From Cellulomonas fengjieae (lineage in GTDB: Bacteria > Actinomycetota > Actinomycetes > Actinomycetales > Cellulomonadaceae), in contig NZ_CP074404.1 of the NCBI RefSeq assembly GCF_018388465.1, positions 744,001 to 808,000 on the forward strand: 64,000 nucleotides of DNA. Reading direction: 5' to 3'. The position numbers were made by a program, and so were the translations under genes. The notes under the pieces were generated by a model. It ran no database searches. It worked only from the letters and a program-made list of their open reading frames with translations, and was not told the DNA's origin. Shown here piece by piece: positions 33,553 through 43,033 of this stretch. Position 1 is the first letter of the stretch. Each line of letters begins with the position of its first letter.

Positions 33553-34185
33553 TCAGCGCTTGACTGCCACCAGCAGGCCGTCGCCCACGGGCAGCAGCGA
33601 CGGGAGCAGCCGGTCGTCGGCCCGCACGGTCCGGCCCACCTCGCGGATCGTCGTCGTGGTCTCGTCGCGCCGCGCGGGGTCGGCCACGCGGTCGTGCCAC
33701 AGCGCGTTGTCGACCACCAGCACGCCACCACGGCGCAGCAGCCGCACGGCCTGCTCGACGTACCCGGCGTAGCTGCCCTTGTCGGCGTCGACGAACACGA
33801 GGTCGTAGCCGCCGTCGGTCAGCCGCGGCAGCACGTCGAGGGCGCGTCCCGAGATGGTCCGGGTCCGGGTGGGCTTGACGCCCTCCTCGACGAACGCCTC
33901 CTTGGCGGCACGCTGGTGCTCGACCTCGAGGTCGATCGTCGTGAGCACGCCGTCGGCGGGCATGCCGCGCAGGAGGTACAGCGAGCCCACACCGGCACCG
34001 GTGCCGATCTCGACGACGGCACGCGCGGCGACCGCCGCGGCGAGCACGCTCAGCGCGGCTCCGGCACCGGGCAGGACCGGGGTGCACCCGAGCTGCGCGG
34101 CGCGCTCACGGGCGCGCTGCAGGATGTCGTCCTCGGGCAGGAACTCCTCGCAGTAGACCCAGCTCTGGGCCTTGTCGGTGGAGAT
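33553..34185 (-). CDS. O-methyltransferase (Rv1220c type), apparent ATC start
   Basis: A 210-residue SAM methyltransferase of the family-3 O-methyltransferase group: [57 protein letters not shown] and [16 protein letters not shown] (metal-binding Asp and Asn). The conserved N-terminus ([19 protein letters not shown]) begins at an ATC codon at 34185, five bases after AGGAGG (34191-34196). There is no ATG, GTG or TTG between the upstream in-frame TGA and this point; the next GTG, 34047, would remove 46 conserved residues. It is divergent from sigE, as in mycobacteria. Substrate unknown. Confidence 0.85.
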   Translation of the reverse strand: MSTDKAQSWVYCEEFLPEDDILQRARERAAQLGCTPVLPGAGAALSVLAAAVAARAVVEIGTGAGVGSLYLLRGMPADGVLTTIDLEVEHQRAAKEAFVEEGVKPTRTRTISGRALDVLPRLTDGGYDLVFVDADKGSYAGYVEQAVRLLRRGGVLVVDNALWHDRVADPARRDETTTTIREVGRTVRADDRLLPSLLPVGDGLLVAVKR

Positions 34186-34286
34186 GGTTGCCTCCTGGGG
34201 CAGGGCGACGGGGTCGTTCGGTGGTCGTCACCAGCGTAGTCGCGCCCCGTCCGGAGCAGCGGGGGCGCGCGCGGTCCGCTACGGGC

Positions 34287-34312
34287 GGAACTTCTGGGCG
34301 GCCAGAGGCGTT
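34287..34312 (+). promoter_or_regulatory. SigE-type promoter of sigE
   Basis: GGAACTT (34287-34293), 15 bases, then CGTT (34309-34312) matches the mycobacterial SigE consensus (GGAAC...CGTT). It lies 47 bases before ATG 34359, so sigE probably activates itself. Confidence 0.6.
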
Positions 34313-34358
34313 CCTACCGTTCGAGGCCCACAGGTCGACCTGGGACACTGAGGGCACG

Positions 34359-34964
34359 ATGTCGAACCCTGAGGAGACCGCACCCGTGACCACCCAGCCC
34401 GCCGTCTGGCAGGCTCCGTCGTGGGAAGAGATCGTCCGCGACCACTCCGCGCGGGTGTACCGCCTCGCGTACCGGCTCACGGGCAACAAGTACGACGCCG
34501 AGGACCTCACGCAGGAGACCTTCGTCCGCGTGTTCCGGTCGCTGCACTCCTATACGCCCGGCACGTTCGAGGGCTGGCTGCACCGCATCACCACGAACCT
34601 GTTCCTCGACCAGGCCCGCCGGCGCCAGCGCATCCGCATGGACTCGATGGGTGAGGAGTCCGACAGGTACCCCTCGGGTGACCAGCTGGGCGCGCCTGAG
34701 CGGGCGTTCGAGCACGGCAACCTCGACCTCGACATCCAGCGGGCGCTCGACGACCTGCCTCCCGAGTACCGCGCGGCCGTCGTGCTGTGCGACATCGAGG
34801 GCCTCTCCTACGAGGAGATCGCGGTGACGCTCGGCATCAAGCTGGGTACCGTCCGCTCCCGCATCCACCGCGCTCGCGCCCGCCTGCGGGTCTCGCTCGA
34901 GCACCGCGCTCCGGCGGCCCTCGGTGTCCCCGTCGACGACACACCCCTGACGGTCCTCGGATGA
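34359..34964 (+). CDS. sigE: ECF RNA polymerase sigma factor SigE
   Basis: A 201-residue ECF sigma factor. Region 2 reads [20 protein letters not shown], then [20 protein letters not shown] with [20 protein letters not shown]; region 4 is [20 protein letters not shown] followed by [20 protein letters not shown]. It directs polymerase to envelope and heat stress promoters. ATG 34359 is taken as start; GTG 34386 in frame is an alternative. The 3' end overlaps the anti-sigma gene by ATGA. The order O-methyltransferase/sigE/rseA/htrA/tatB is the conserved actinobacterial block. Confidence 0.93.
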   Translation: MSNPEETAPVTTQPAVWQAPSWEEIVRDHSARVYRLAYRLTGNKYDAEDLTQETFVRVFRSLHSYTPGTFEGWLHRITTNLFLDQARRRQRIRMDSMGEESDRYPSGDQLGAPERAFEHGNLDLDIQRALDDLPPEYRAAVVLCDIEGLSYEEIAVTLGIKLGTVRSRIHRARARLRVSLEHRAPAALGVPVDDTPLTVLG

Positions 34965-35956
34965 GCCACCTCGGGTCGCGGATCAGCGCGCTGGTCGACG
35001 GGCAGCTCTCGGTCGTCGAGACCGAGAAGGCCCTCGCCCACGTCGCCGGCTGCCCCGAGTGCTGCGCCGAGCTGGCCGCGTCCCGCGCTGCCCGCCGAGC
35101 CCTGGCGTCCGCCGACGAGGTGGCGCCGACGTCCGACCTGACCGCGCGGCTGCTGTCGCTGGCCGCGAACGCGGACCCGTGCACCGGCGACCCGTTCGCG
35201 CCCCCGGTGCGCCAGTCGCGCGACGAGCTCGCCTCCTACGGCGTCGCCAGCGGCGGGCTCGGCGCGGGCAGCTGGCGTGCGGGCGGGTCACTGCGCGGAG
35301 ACGTCAACCACCGGCGGTCGTCGGTCCGCATCGCCGCCGGGTCCATGGCCGGCCTGGGCGCCGTGGCGGCGATGCTGTTCGTCCTGGGCGAGCGGCCCGA
35401 CGTGGTGCCGACCGTGCACCCCGGCGTCGACCTGGGGCTGTTGAGCCAGGCCGTCACCGCTGACCCCTCCGCGCGCGACGGGGCGACCGGTGCCGCCGCG
35501 CGGCCTGCGGTCGACGACCTCGAGCAGTCCGTTCCCCAGACCGCGTCGTGGCTGCGCGCGCACGCGTGGACCTTCCCCTCCGAGCTGCCCGACGGCTGGT
35601 CGGTGACGGCCGTGCGCTGGTCCGGCGACGACTCGAGCGTGCTCGAGGTCGACGTGGTCGGCGCCGACGGCACGTCCCTCGTGGTGACCGAGCAGCAGGG
35701 TCGGCTCGACACCACCGCGCTGGCCGGAGCCCCCACGGACGACGTGGGCGGCCGGCAGGTGCACGTGCTGTCCTACGAGCCGTGGCACGTCGTGTGGCAG
35801 TCCGGCGCCACGGTCGTCCAGGTGGTCGGCTCGCAGTCGTCCCCCTCTGCCGTCACACTTGTGGGAGCCTTCCCCGGCGGCGCCTACGACGACGGCGTGC
35901 CCGCGCGGATCACGCGCGGCTGGGACACCGTGACAGGAGCGCTCGAACGGCCATGA
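34961..35956 (+). CDS. rseA: Anti-sigma factor RseA-like
   Basis: A 331-residue zinc-binding anti-sigma factor for SigE. The ZAS motif is His27, Cys31 and Cys34 (HVAGCPEC) in a short N-terminal helix bundle. A single TM lies near residues 122-143 ([20 protein letters not shown]), and the extracellular part is unusually large, about 185 residues, with sheet-like sequence (WRAHAW region, [20 protein letters not shown]). Mycobacterial RseA is about 150 residues and has no such domain, so this form could sense an envelope signal. ATGA overlaps link it to sigE before and htrA after. Confidence 0.85.
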   Translation: MSHLGSRISALVDGQLSVVETEKALAHVAGCPECCAELAASRAARRALASADEVAPTSDLTARLLSLAANADPCTGDPFAPPVRQSRDELASYGVASGGLGAGSWRAGGSLRGDVNHRRSSVRIAAGSMAGLGAVAAMLFVLGERPDVVPTVHPGVDLGLLSQAVTADPSARDGATGAAARPAVDDLEQSVPQTASWLRAHAWTFPSELPDGWSVTAVRWSGDDSSVLEVDVVGADGTSLVVTEQQGRLDTTALAGAPTDDVGGRQVHVLSYEPWHVVWQSGATVVQVVGSQSSPSAVTLVGAFPGGAYDDGVPARITRGWDTVTGALERP

Positions 35957-37458
35957 CGACCTCGGACGATGCCCAGCCAGGCACGGTGCCCGAGCCGGCT
36001 GAGGCGCCCGCCGCCGAGACCGCGCGGACCGACCCGCAGCCGAGCCCCTTCGCCTCACCCTCCGGCCGCCGAGCGCTGCCCCCGACCCCGAGCGCCACGG
36101 ACGGCATGACGCCCGGCGCCCCGGTCGCCGCGCCCGCGCCGCAGGCCCAGGGCACGCACTGGCCGGTCCCGCACGGCTCCGTCCCGCCGTTCTCGCAGAC
36201 CCCGTACGCGCCGCCGATGCCGCAGGCTCCGGCAGGTCAGCAGCAGCCCTGGGCGGGCGTTCCGTTCGCCATGAGCGCGCCCGTGGACGAGCAGGCGCCC
36301 GGCCAGCCCGGTATGCCCCACACCCTGGTGGTGCGCCGTAAGCGCCGGCGGCGGTCGCTCTCCGTCGCGTGGCTGGTGCCGCTGCTCGTGCTCGCGCTGG
36401 TGGCGGGAGCGGTCGGCGGGATCGTCGGCTCCCGGCTGACCGAGGACGACCGCCTGGCGGACGCCGGCCTGCCGGTGACGCCGGCCGGCTCGGGGACCAT
36501 CGAGCGCGCACCCGACTCCGTGGCGGGCATCGCCGCCCAGGTGCTGCCGAGCGTCGTGTCCATCCAGGTCGACGGGGCCGAGGGCAGCTCCACCGGCTCG
36601 GGCTTCGTGCTGCGCGCCGACGGGTACCTGGTCACCAACAACCACGTCGTCGCGCAGGCCGACGGTTCCGAGTCGGCCACGATCACCGTGACGTTCGTCG
36701 ACGGCAGCGAGCAGGAGGCGTCGATCGTCGGGCGCACGTCCGACTACGACCTGGCCGTGCTCAAGGTCGACGTCGACGGCCTGACACCACTGGCGCTCGG
36801 CGACTCGGACACCGTGGTCGTGGGTGACGCCGTCGTGGCCGTCGGCGCGCCACTCGGCCTGGCGGGAACCGTGACCACCGGCATCGTGAGCGCGCTCAAC
36901 CGGCCGGTCTCGGCGGGCGTGTCCACCGACACGGAGGACACGGCCTTCATCAACGCGATCCAGACCGACGCCGCGATCAACCCGGGCAACTCCGGTGGCC
37001 CCCTGGTCAACGCGGCCGGCGAGGTCATCGGCATCAACTCGGCGATCGCGCAGCCTCCCGGGTCCACGTCGCTCGTCGGCGGCAGCATCGGGCTCGGCTT
37101 CGCCATCCCCTCGAACCAGGTGCGCCGCACGGCGGGCCAGCTCATCGAGACGGGCAGCGCGACGTACCCGATCATCGGCGTCCTGCTGGACCAGCGGTAC
37201 AGCGGCGAGGGCGTGCAGGTCTCCACCGCAGACACCGCGGGACGGGAGTCGGTCACGGCCGGCGGTCCCGCCGAGCGCGCCGGGATCCACCCCGGCGACG
37301 TCATCCTGGCGATCGACGGCCGTCCGGTGACCGATCCCGACGAGCTCATCGTGGCGATCCGGGCGCGGACGCCCGGGGACACGATCGTGCTGCGCGTGCG
37401 CAGCGGGTCGAGCGAGCGCGACGTGCGCGTCCGGCTCGACGAGTCGCCCACGCAGTGA
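35953..37458 (+). CDS. htrA: HtrA/DegP-family serine protease
   Basis: A 501-residue envelope protease. Residues 1-135 are a Pro/Ala-rich cytoplasmic arm; one TM spans about 137-158 (AWLVPLLVLALVAGAVGGIV). The trypsin-like domain has the triad His231 (TNNHVV), Asp266 (DYDLAVL) and Ser347 (GNSGGP), and a single PDZ domain follows (GPAERAGIHPGDVILAIDGR). It degrades or refolds damaged exported proteins, fitting the SigE envelope-stress operon. The start overlaps the rseA stop (ATGA, 35953-35956). tatB follows after 87 bases that include the palindrome GGACGGCCGTCC. Confidence 0.93.
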   Translation: MTTSDDAQPGTVPEPAEAPAAETARTDPQPSPFASPSGRRALPPTPSATDGMTPGAPVAAPAPQAQGTHWPVPHGSVPPFSQTPYAPPMPQAPAGQQQPWAGVPFAMSAPVDEQAPGQPGMPHTLVVRRKRRRRSLSVAWLVPLLVLALVAGAVGGIVGSRLTEDDRLADAGLPVTPAGSGTIERAPDSVAGIAAQVLPSVVSIQVDGAEGSSTGSGFVLRADGYLVTNNHVVAQADGSESATITVTFVDGSEQEASIVGRTSDYDLAVLKVDVDGLTPLALGDSDTVVVGDAVVAVGAPLGLAGTVTTGIVSALNRPVSAGVSTDTEDTAFINAIQTDAAINPGNSGGPLVNAAGEVIGINSAIAQPPGSTSLVGGSIGLGFAIPSNQVRRTAGQLIETGSATYPIIGVLLDQRYSGEGVQVSTADTAGRESVTAGGPAERAGIHPGDVILAIDGRPVTDPDELIVAIRARTPGDTIVLRVRSGSSERDVRVRLDESPTQ

Positions 37459-37533
37459 GGACGGCCGTCCACCCGCTCACCTGAGCCGCACAGCGGGCCC
37501 ACGGTACGGACGTCCGGGCTCAGCGGCCGGGGG

Positions 37534-37539
37534 TACTCT
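37534..37539 (+). promoter_or_regulatory. -10 element, leaderless tatB
   Basis: TACTCT ends 6 bases before GTG 37546; no ribosome-binding site is seen. Confidence 0.45.
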
Positions 37540-37545
37540 GGCCCG

Positions 37546-37914
37546 GTGTTCGGGATCAACGGCGGTGAGCTGCTGGTGCTGCTCGCCGTCGCGGCCCTGG
37601 TCATCGGCCCCGAGCGGCTTCCGGGGTATGCCGAGCAGCTCGGGCAGTGGGTGCGACGCGGGCGTGAGCTCCTGAGGGACGCCAAGTCCCGCGTCGACGA
37701 AGAGCTCGGCGAGGAGGTCGGCGACGTCGACTGGGCCGCGCTGGACCCCCGCAAGTACGACCCGCGGCGCATCGTGCGCGACGCCCTCCTCGACGACGAC
37801 CCGCCTCGTCGCGTGACCCCGCCCAGCAGCCGCCCCATGACCGGCGCCGCGGCGGCAGCACACGCGGCCGAGCGGGGACCGGCGGCGGCACCGTACGACG
37901 ACGAAGCCACCTGA
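37546..37914 (+). CDS. tatB: Sec-independent translocase subunit TatB
   Basis: A 122-residue Tat component. It has the typical MFGINGGELLVLLAVAALVI membrane helix followed by GPERLPGYAEQLGQWVRRG, an amphipathic helix, and a long polar tail rich in Asp, Arg and Pro. The FGINGGEL start with Glu in the helix fits TatB rather than TatA. TatB hands twin-arginine precursors to the pore. GTG 37546 is preceded by TACTCT six bases upstream, so it may also be transcribed apart from htrA. A hairpin follows. Confidence 0.9.
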   Translation: MFGINGGELLVLLAVAALVIGPERLPGYAEQLGQWVRRGRELLRDAKSRVDEELGEEVGDVDWAALDPRKYDPRRIVRDALLDDDPPRRVTPPSSRPMTGAAAAAHAAERGPAAAPYDDEAT

Positions 37915-37933
37915 CAGCCCCCACCCCTCCCCC

Positions 37934-37962
37934 CGGGAGGCCTGGCACGCCGGGCCCTCCCG
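37934..37962 (+). terminator. Hairpin terminator after tatB
   Basis: CGGGAGG (37934-37940) pairs with CCTCCCG (37956-37962); the 15-base loop contains a further partial stem. It lies 20 bases after the tatB stop and 18 bases before trpS. Confidence 0.5.
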
Positions 37963-37968
37963 CCCTGA

Positions 37969-39590
<1,622 letters not shown>

Positions 39591-39599
39591 GGTCGCTCC

Positions 39600-40628
39600 A
39601 TGGCAGCCGACGGAACCCGCGCGCAGGACCAGGCCCGACCTGCGACCGGCGCGGGAGTGGCTCACGCGCACGCCTCGGCGGCCTCCCCGGACCCGGTCGA
39701 GCAGCGTCCGCAGCGGTCGCTGATCGAGCGGGCCAAGGCCCTGCTCGCCTGGTGGCAGCACACGCGCGTGGCGCGGGCCAACGCCCGGTTCGGTGCGCGC
39801 GGAGGCGGCGTGCTCACCGGCGGGATCGCGTACTCGGCCCTCTTCTCGGTGTTCGCCGCACTGACCATCGGGTACACGGTGTTCATGGCGGTCCTGGGCA
39901 ACAACGACGCGCTGCGTCAGCGGGTGCTGGAGGCCATCGACGCCTCCCTGCCGGGGCTCATCGACACCGGTGACCGCGAAGGGATGATCAACCCGAGCGA
40001 CCTGCAGCTGAGCGACGGGCTCACCCTCACCGGCGTCGTCGCCGTCGTCGTCCTGCTGGTCAGCGCGCTCGCGGCGATGGCCGCGCTGCGCACCGCGGTG
40101 CGGGCGATGTTCTCCGACCAGGGCGGCGGCGGCAACGTGGTGCTGGGCAAGGCCCGCGAGCTCGGCGGCTTCGCCGGCATGGCGTTCGCCGTCCTCCTCT
40201 CGGCCGTGGTGACCACGGCCGTCGGCAGCGTGGCGTCGTGGGTGCTGGACGCGCTGGGCTGGGAGGGCTCGACGAAGGTCGTCCTGCGCGGCACCGGCAT
40301 CCTCGTCTCCTTCGTCATCGACGCCGCGATCTTCCTGCTGCTGGTCAAGGTGCTCGCGGCCGAGAACCCGCCGTGGCGGGACCTGCGGTGGGGGGCGGTC
40401 ATCGCGGCGACGGGCATCGGCATCGTGCGCATCCTGGGGACCAGCGTCGTCGCGGGCAGCGTGAGCAGGAACCCGCTCTTCACGTCGGTCGCCGTCATCG
40501 TCACCCTCCTGGTGTGGGTGAACCTGATCGCGCGCATCGTCCTGCTCGCGGCGGCCTGGACGGCGGACCCGCCGTTCGTCGACCCGGCGGCGAAGGACGC
40601 GGCCGACGAGGACGCACCCGCCGTCTAG
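39600..40628 (+). CDS. YihY/BrkB-family membrane protein
   Basis: A 342-residue inner-membrane protein with about six TM segments (for example LTLTGVVAVVVLLVSALAAM, FAVLLSAVVTTAVGSVASWV, ILVSFVIDAAIFLLLVKVLA). Family features are VLTGGIAYSALFSVFAALTI near residue 80 and the WGAVIAATGIGIVRILGTSV segment. YihY/BrkB proteins were once called RNase BN but are membrane proteins of unsettled function. The start is ATG 39600 just after TAGGGT. The stop overlaps by four bases the stop of the convergent membrane protein gene. Confidence 0.88.
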   Translation: MAADGTRAQDQARPATGAGVAHAHASAASPDPVEQRPQRSLIERAKALLAWWQHTRVARANARFGARGGGVLTGGIAYSALFSVFAALTIGYTVFMAVLGNNDALRQRVLEAIDASLPGLIDTGDREGMINPSDLQLSDGLTLTGVVAVVVLLVSALAAMAALRTAVRAMFSDQGGGGNVVLGKARELGGFAGMAFAVLLSAVVTTAVGSVASWVLDALGWEGSTKVVLRGTGILVSFVIDAAIFLLLVKVLAAENPPWRDLRWGAVIAATGIGIVRILGTSVVAGSVSRNPLFTSVAVIVTLLVWVNLIARIVLLAAAWTADPPFVDPAAKDAADEDAPAV

Positions 40629-41302
40629 GTGACGGCGCGACCGGGGTCTCGCGCCATCGCGACGCCCACGAGCACGCCCCAGAACCCGACCGCGCCGGCG
40701 GTCACGAGGTTCAGCCACGTCGGCAGCAGCCACGGGTACGACCCCACGACGAACACCGCACCCAGCGTGATCGTGACGGCAGCGATGGTGCGGCGGGCCC
40801 GGGTGGACCTCGCCGGCACGGGCAGGGCGAACGCCGCGACCGCGAGACCGAGCAGGGCCAGATGGACGGCGCCGACGACGACGCTCGCCAGGAGGACGAC
40901 GGTGTCTGCGGCGAGGTCGCCGGCGACGACCGGGTAGACCAGGCGGCCCAGCGCGAGCAGGACGACCACGAACGCGACGAGTGCGACGCCCAGAGCGACG
41001 AGTGCGATCGTGCCGCGCACCGACGTGCCGGCGCCGCGTGTGGCTAGGGCACCGGCGGCGCCGGTTCCCCACGCGAGGGTCGCGAAGAACAGGAGCTCTC
41101 CTGCCCACGTGAGCGGGAACGTGCCGTCCTCGACCCAGGCGGCAGCCGCGCCGGGCGGCACAGGCGGCAGCGTCGCCAGCAGGGCCAACGCCACGCTCGC
41201 GAGGAGCGCCCCGGCGGTCCACAGCCACGCGAGCGCGCGCCTCCGACGATCCGTCCTCACCCCGTGGTCGCCCTCGAGGCGGGCGGGCTCGGTGTCGGTC
41301 AC
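40625..41302 (-). CDS. Multi-TM membrane protein, unknown
   Basis: A 225-residue membrane protein with about six hydrophobic segments, including LAWLWTAGALLASVALALLA, TIALVALGVALVAFVVVLLA, VVLLASVVVGAVHLALLGLA and a final WLNLVTAGAVGFWGVLVGVA. Loops are short and no catalytic motif is visible; I do not recognise the family. GTG 41302 is chosen because a TAGGGT box ends 7 bases upstream; a longer in-frame start would lie upstream of that box. Convergent with the YihY-family gene. Confidence 0.7.
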   Translation of the reverse strand: MTDTEPARLEGDHGVRTDRRRRALAWLWTAGALLASVALALLATLPPVPPGAAAAWVEDGTFPLTWAGELLFFATLAWGTGAAGALATRGAGTSVRGTIALVALGVALVAFVVVLLALGRLVYPVVAGDLAADTVVLLASVVVGAVHLALLGLAVAAFALPVPARSTRARRTIAAVTITLGAVFVVGSYPWLLPTWLNLVTAGAVGFWGVLVGVAMARDPGRAVT

Positions 41303-41309
41303 GGCGGCG

Positions 41310-41315
41310 ACCCTA
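41310..41315 (-). promoter_or_regulatory. -10 element, leaderless start
   Basis: On the minus strand TAGGGT ends 7 bases before GTG 41302; no Shine-Dalgarno sequence is present. Confidence 0.45.
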
Positions 41316-41359
41316 GTGCTCGGTCGAGCTGTCCCGGCAGGCAAATATGCCCGCCGGCC

Positions 41360-42136
41360 CTAGGTCGACAGTGCCTCGTGCAGCTCGGGGAGTCGCGCCG
41401 CCAGGACCGCGATCCGCGCGCGTGTGCTCGCCGGCTCGCCGACCGTGCCCAGCCGGAGCATGCCCGGGTCGCCCGCCGTCTGCGCGGCCTCGATGCGGTT
41501 CGCCGATTCGGTCATGCGAACGATCACGCGGTCCAGCAGGTCGTGCGGGTCCAGCCCGCCGTAGCCGTCCGCGATCGTGCGCAGCGCGTGGGCGACCTCC
41601 GCCGCGTCGGCGTCCGGGAACAGCACCGCGGTGTTCCACGCGAAGATCGCCACGTCGTCGAGCGGGATCCCGGGGCCGGCGACGTCCCAGTCGAACACCC
41701 CGGCCAGCTCATCGGCGGCGAACGCCATGTTGTACATCGCGGCGTCGTGGTGGCAGATGATCTCCCCGGGTTCGAGCGCGCGCTCGACGAACCGCCACCG
41801 CCGGCTCTCCCGGGGGAAGCCGGCCACCACCGCGTGGAAGTCGCGCAGCCAGTGCATCGCCGAGCGGATCTGGGTGTCGGTCAGCGTCTCCCGGCCGATG
41901 TCGAGCACGCGGCCGGGCAGGAACGTGAGGATCTCGCGGCCGCGGTCGTCGATCCCCAGCACGCGGGGGATGAGGGGGAGCCCGGCCTCGTCGAGAAACC
42001 GCAGCAGCTCGTGCACCGCGGGCGTCCACGGGCCGGTCGGTCGCCGGACGGTGTCACCGACGCGGACGGCCCCGCCGACGTTCCCACCGGGCAGCGGGAT
42101 CTCGTCGACGGGGCCGAGGGAGGCGTCAGTGGGCAC
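41360..42136 (-). CDS. Aminoglycoside phosphotransferase-family kinase
   Basis: A 258-residue APH/choline kinase-fold protein. The catalytic loop ICHHDAAMYNM gives the HxDxxxxN Brenner motif, and VFDWDVAGPGIPLDDVA supplies the metal-binding DxD aspartate. The N-terminal lobe is short: GGNVGGAVRVGDTVRRPTGP replaces the usual start, as in many small-molecule kinases of actinobacteria. Substrate unknown; antibiotic resistance should not be assumed. Two GTG starts are possible, 42136 (used here) and 42160; neither has a ribosome-binding site. Downstream of sdhB but separated by a strong hairpin. Confidence 0.78.
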   Translation of the reverse strand: MPTDASLGPVDEIPLPGGNVGGAVRVGDTVRRPTGPWTPAVHELLRFLDEAGLPLIPRVLGIDDRGREILTFLPGRVLDIGRETLTDTQIRSAMHWLRDFHAVVAGFPRESRRWRFVERALEPGEIICHHDAAMYNMAFAADELAGVFDWDVAGPGIPLDDVAIFAWNTAVLFPDADAAEVAHALRTIADGYGGLDPHDLLDRVIVRMTESANRIEAAQTAGDPGMLRLGTVGEPASTRARIAVLAARLPELHEALST

Positions 42137-42176
42137 GGGCGATGATTGCGCACCACGCACCCGCGACGCGACTCGC

Positions 42177-42215
42177 GTGAAGACTTCGTATCGCCAGGCG
42201 GTACGAAGTCTTCAC
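42177..42215 (-). terminator. Terminator of the sdhCDAB operon
   Basis: GTGAAGACTTCGTA (42177-42190) and TACGAAGTCTTCAC (42202-42215) form a perfect 14-bp stem, extended inward by a T-G pair and CGCC/GGCG around a single loop base. It lies 47 bases after the sdhB stop. There is no T-run. Nothing else is seen in 42137-42262. Confidence 0.75.
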
Positions 42216-42262
42216 ACCGAGGTGCACACGGGGGGCGCGCCCTTCGGTGCGTGAGCCGTCGG

Positions 42263-43033
42263 TCAGATGGCGCGCGTGATCATCGCACGCTTGACCTCTT
42301 GGATCGCCTTCGTCACCTCGATGCCGCGGGGGCACGCCTCCGTGCAGTTGAAGGTCGTGCGGCAGCGCCACACGCCCTCCTTGTCGTTGAGGATCTCGAG
42401 GCGCTGGGTGCCGCCCTCGTCGCGGCTGTCGAAGATGAACCGGTGCGCGTTGACGATCGCGGCGGGGCCGAAGTACTGCCCGTCCGTCCAGAACACCGGG
42501 CACGACGAGGTGCACGCGGCGCACAGGATGCACTTGGTCGTGTCGTCGAACCGCTCGCGCTGCTCGGCGCTCTGCAGGCGCTCCTTGGTCGGCTCGTTCC
42601 CCGTGGTGATGAGGAACGGCATGATCTCGCGGTAGGAGGCGAAGAACGGCTCCATGTCCACGACCAGGTCCTTGATCACCGGCAGGCCCTTGATGGGCTC
42701 CACGATGATCGGCTTGCTCGGGTCGAGGTCCTTGAGCAGCGTCTTGCACGCGAGCCGGTTCCGGCCGTTGATCCGCATCGCGTCGGAGCCGCACACGCCG
42801 TGCGCGCAGGAGCGACGGAACGTCAGCGAGCCGTCCTCCTCCCACTTGACCTTGTGCAGCGCGTCGAGCACACGGTCGGTGCCGTGGGCGCGGACCGTGA
42901 ACTCGTCCCAGTAGGGCTCGGGCGCGCCGGCACCGTCGTCGGGCAGGTAGCGCCGGATCTTCAGGGTCACGTCGAAGCTGGGGACGGCCCCGACCTCGGA
43001 GTTCGGGGTGGACGCTTCGAGAGTCGCAGTCAT
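42263..43033 (-). CDS. sdhB: Succinate dehydrogenase iron-sulfur subunit
   Basis: A 256-residue subunit carrying three clusters. The [2Fe-2S] site is SCAHGVCGSDAM plus LACKTL; the [4Fe-4S] and [3Fe-4S] sites are CILCAACTSSCPVF and CTEACPRGI. It passes electrons from SdhA flavin to quinone at the membrane anchor. Length and motifs are standard for actinobacterial Sdh. The start ATG overlaps the sdhA stop by one base (TGATG). Last gene of the operon, followed by a strong hairpin. Confidence 0.96.
   Translation of the reverse strand: MTATLEASTPNSEVGAVPSFDVTLKIRRYLPDDGAGAPEPYWDEFTVRAHGTDRVLDALHKVKWEEDGSLTFRRSCAHGVCGSDAMRINGRNRLACKTLLKDLDPSKPIIVEPIKGLPVIKDLVVDMEPFFASYREIMPFLITTGNEPTKERLQSAEQRERFDDTTKCILCAACTSSCPVFWTDGQYFGPAAIVNAHRFIFDSRDEGGTQRLEILNDKEGVWRCRTTFNCTEACPRGIEVTKAIQEVKRAMITRAI

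Noticed and set aside
41360..42136. APH-family gene considered as an antibiotic resistance determinant
   Set aside because: The HxDxxxxN and DxD motifs are common to many small-molecule kinases; no resistance-specific features, no mobile context.
42177..42215. Long inverted repeat considered as a remnant of a transposon end
   Set aside because: It is a single hairpin with a short loop directly behind sdhB, with no transposase or second copy; a terminator explains it.
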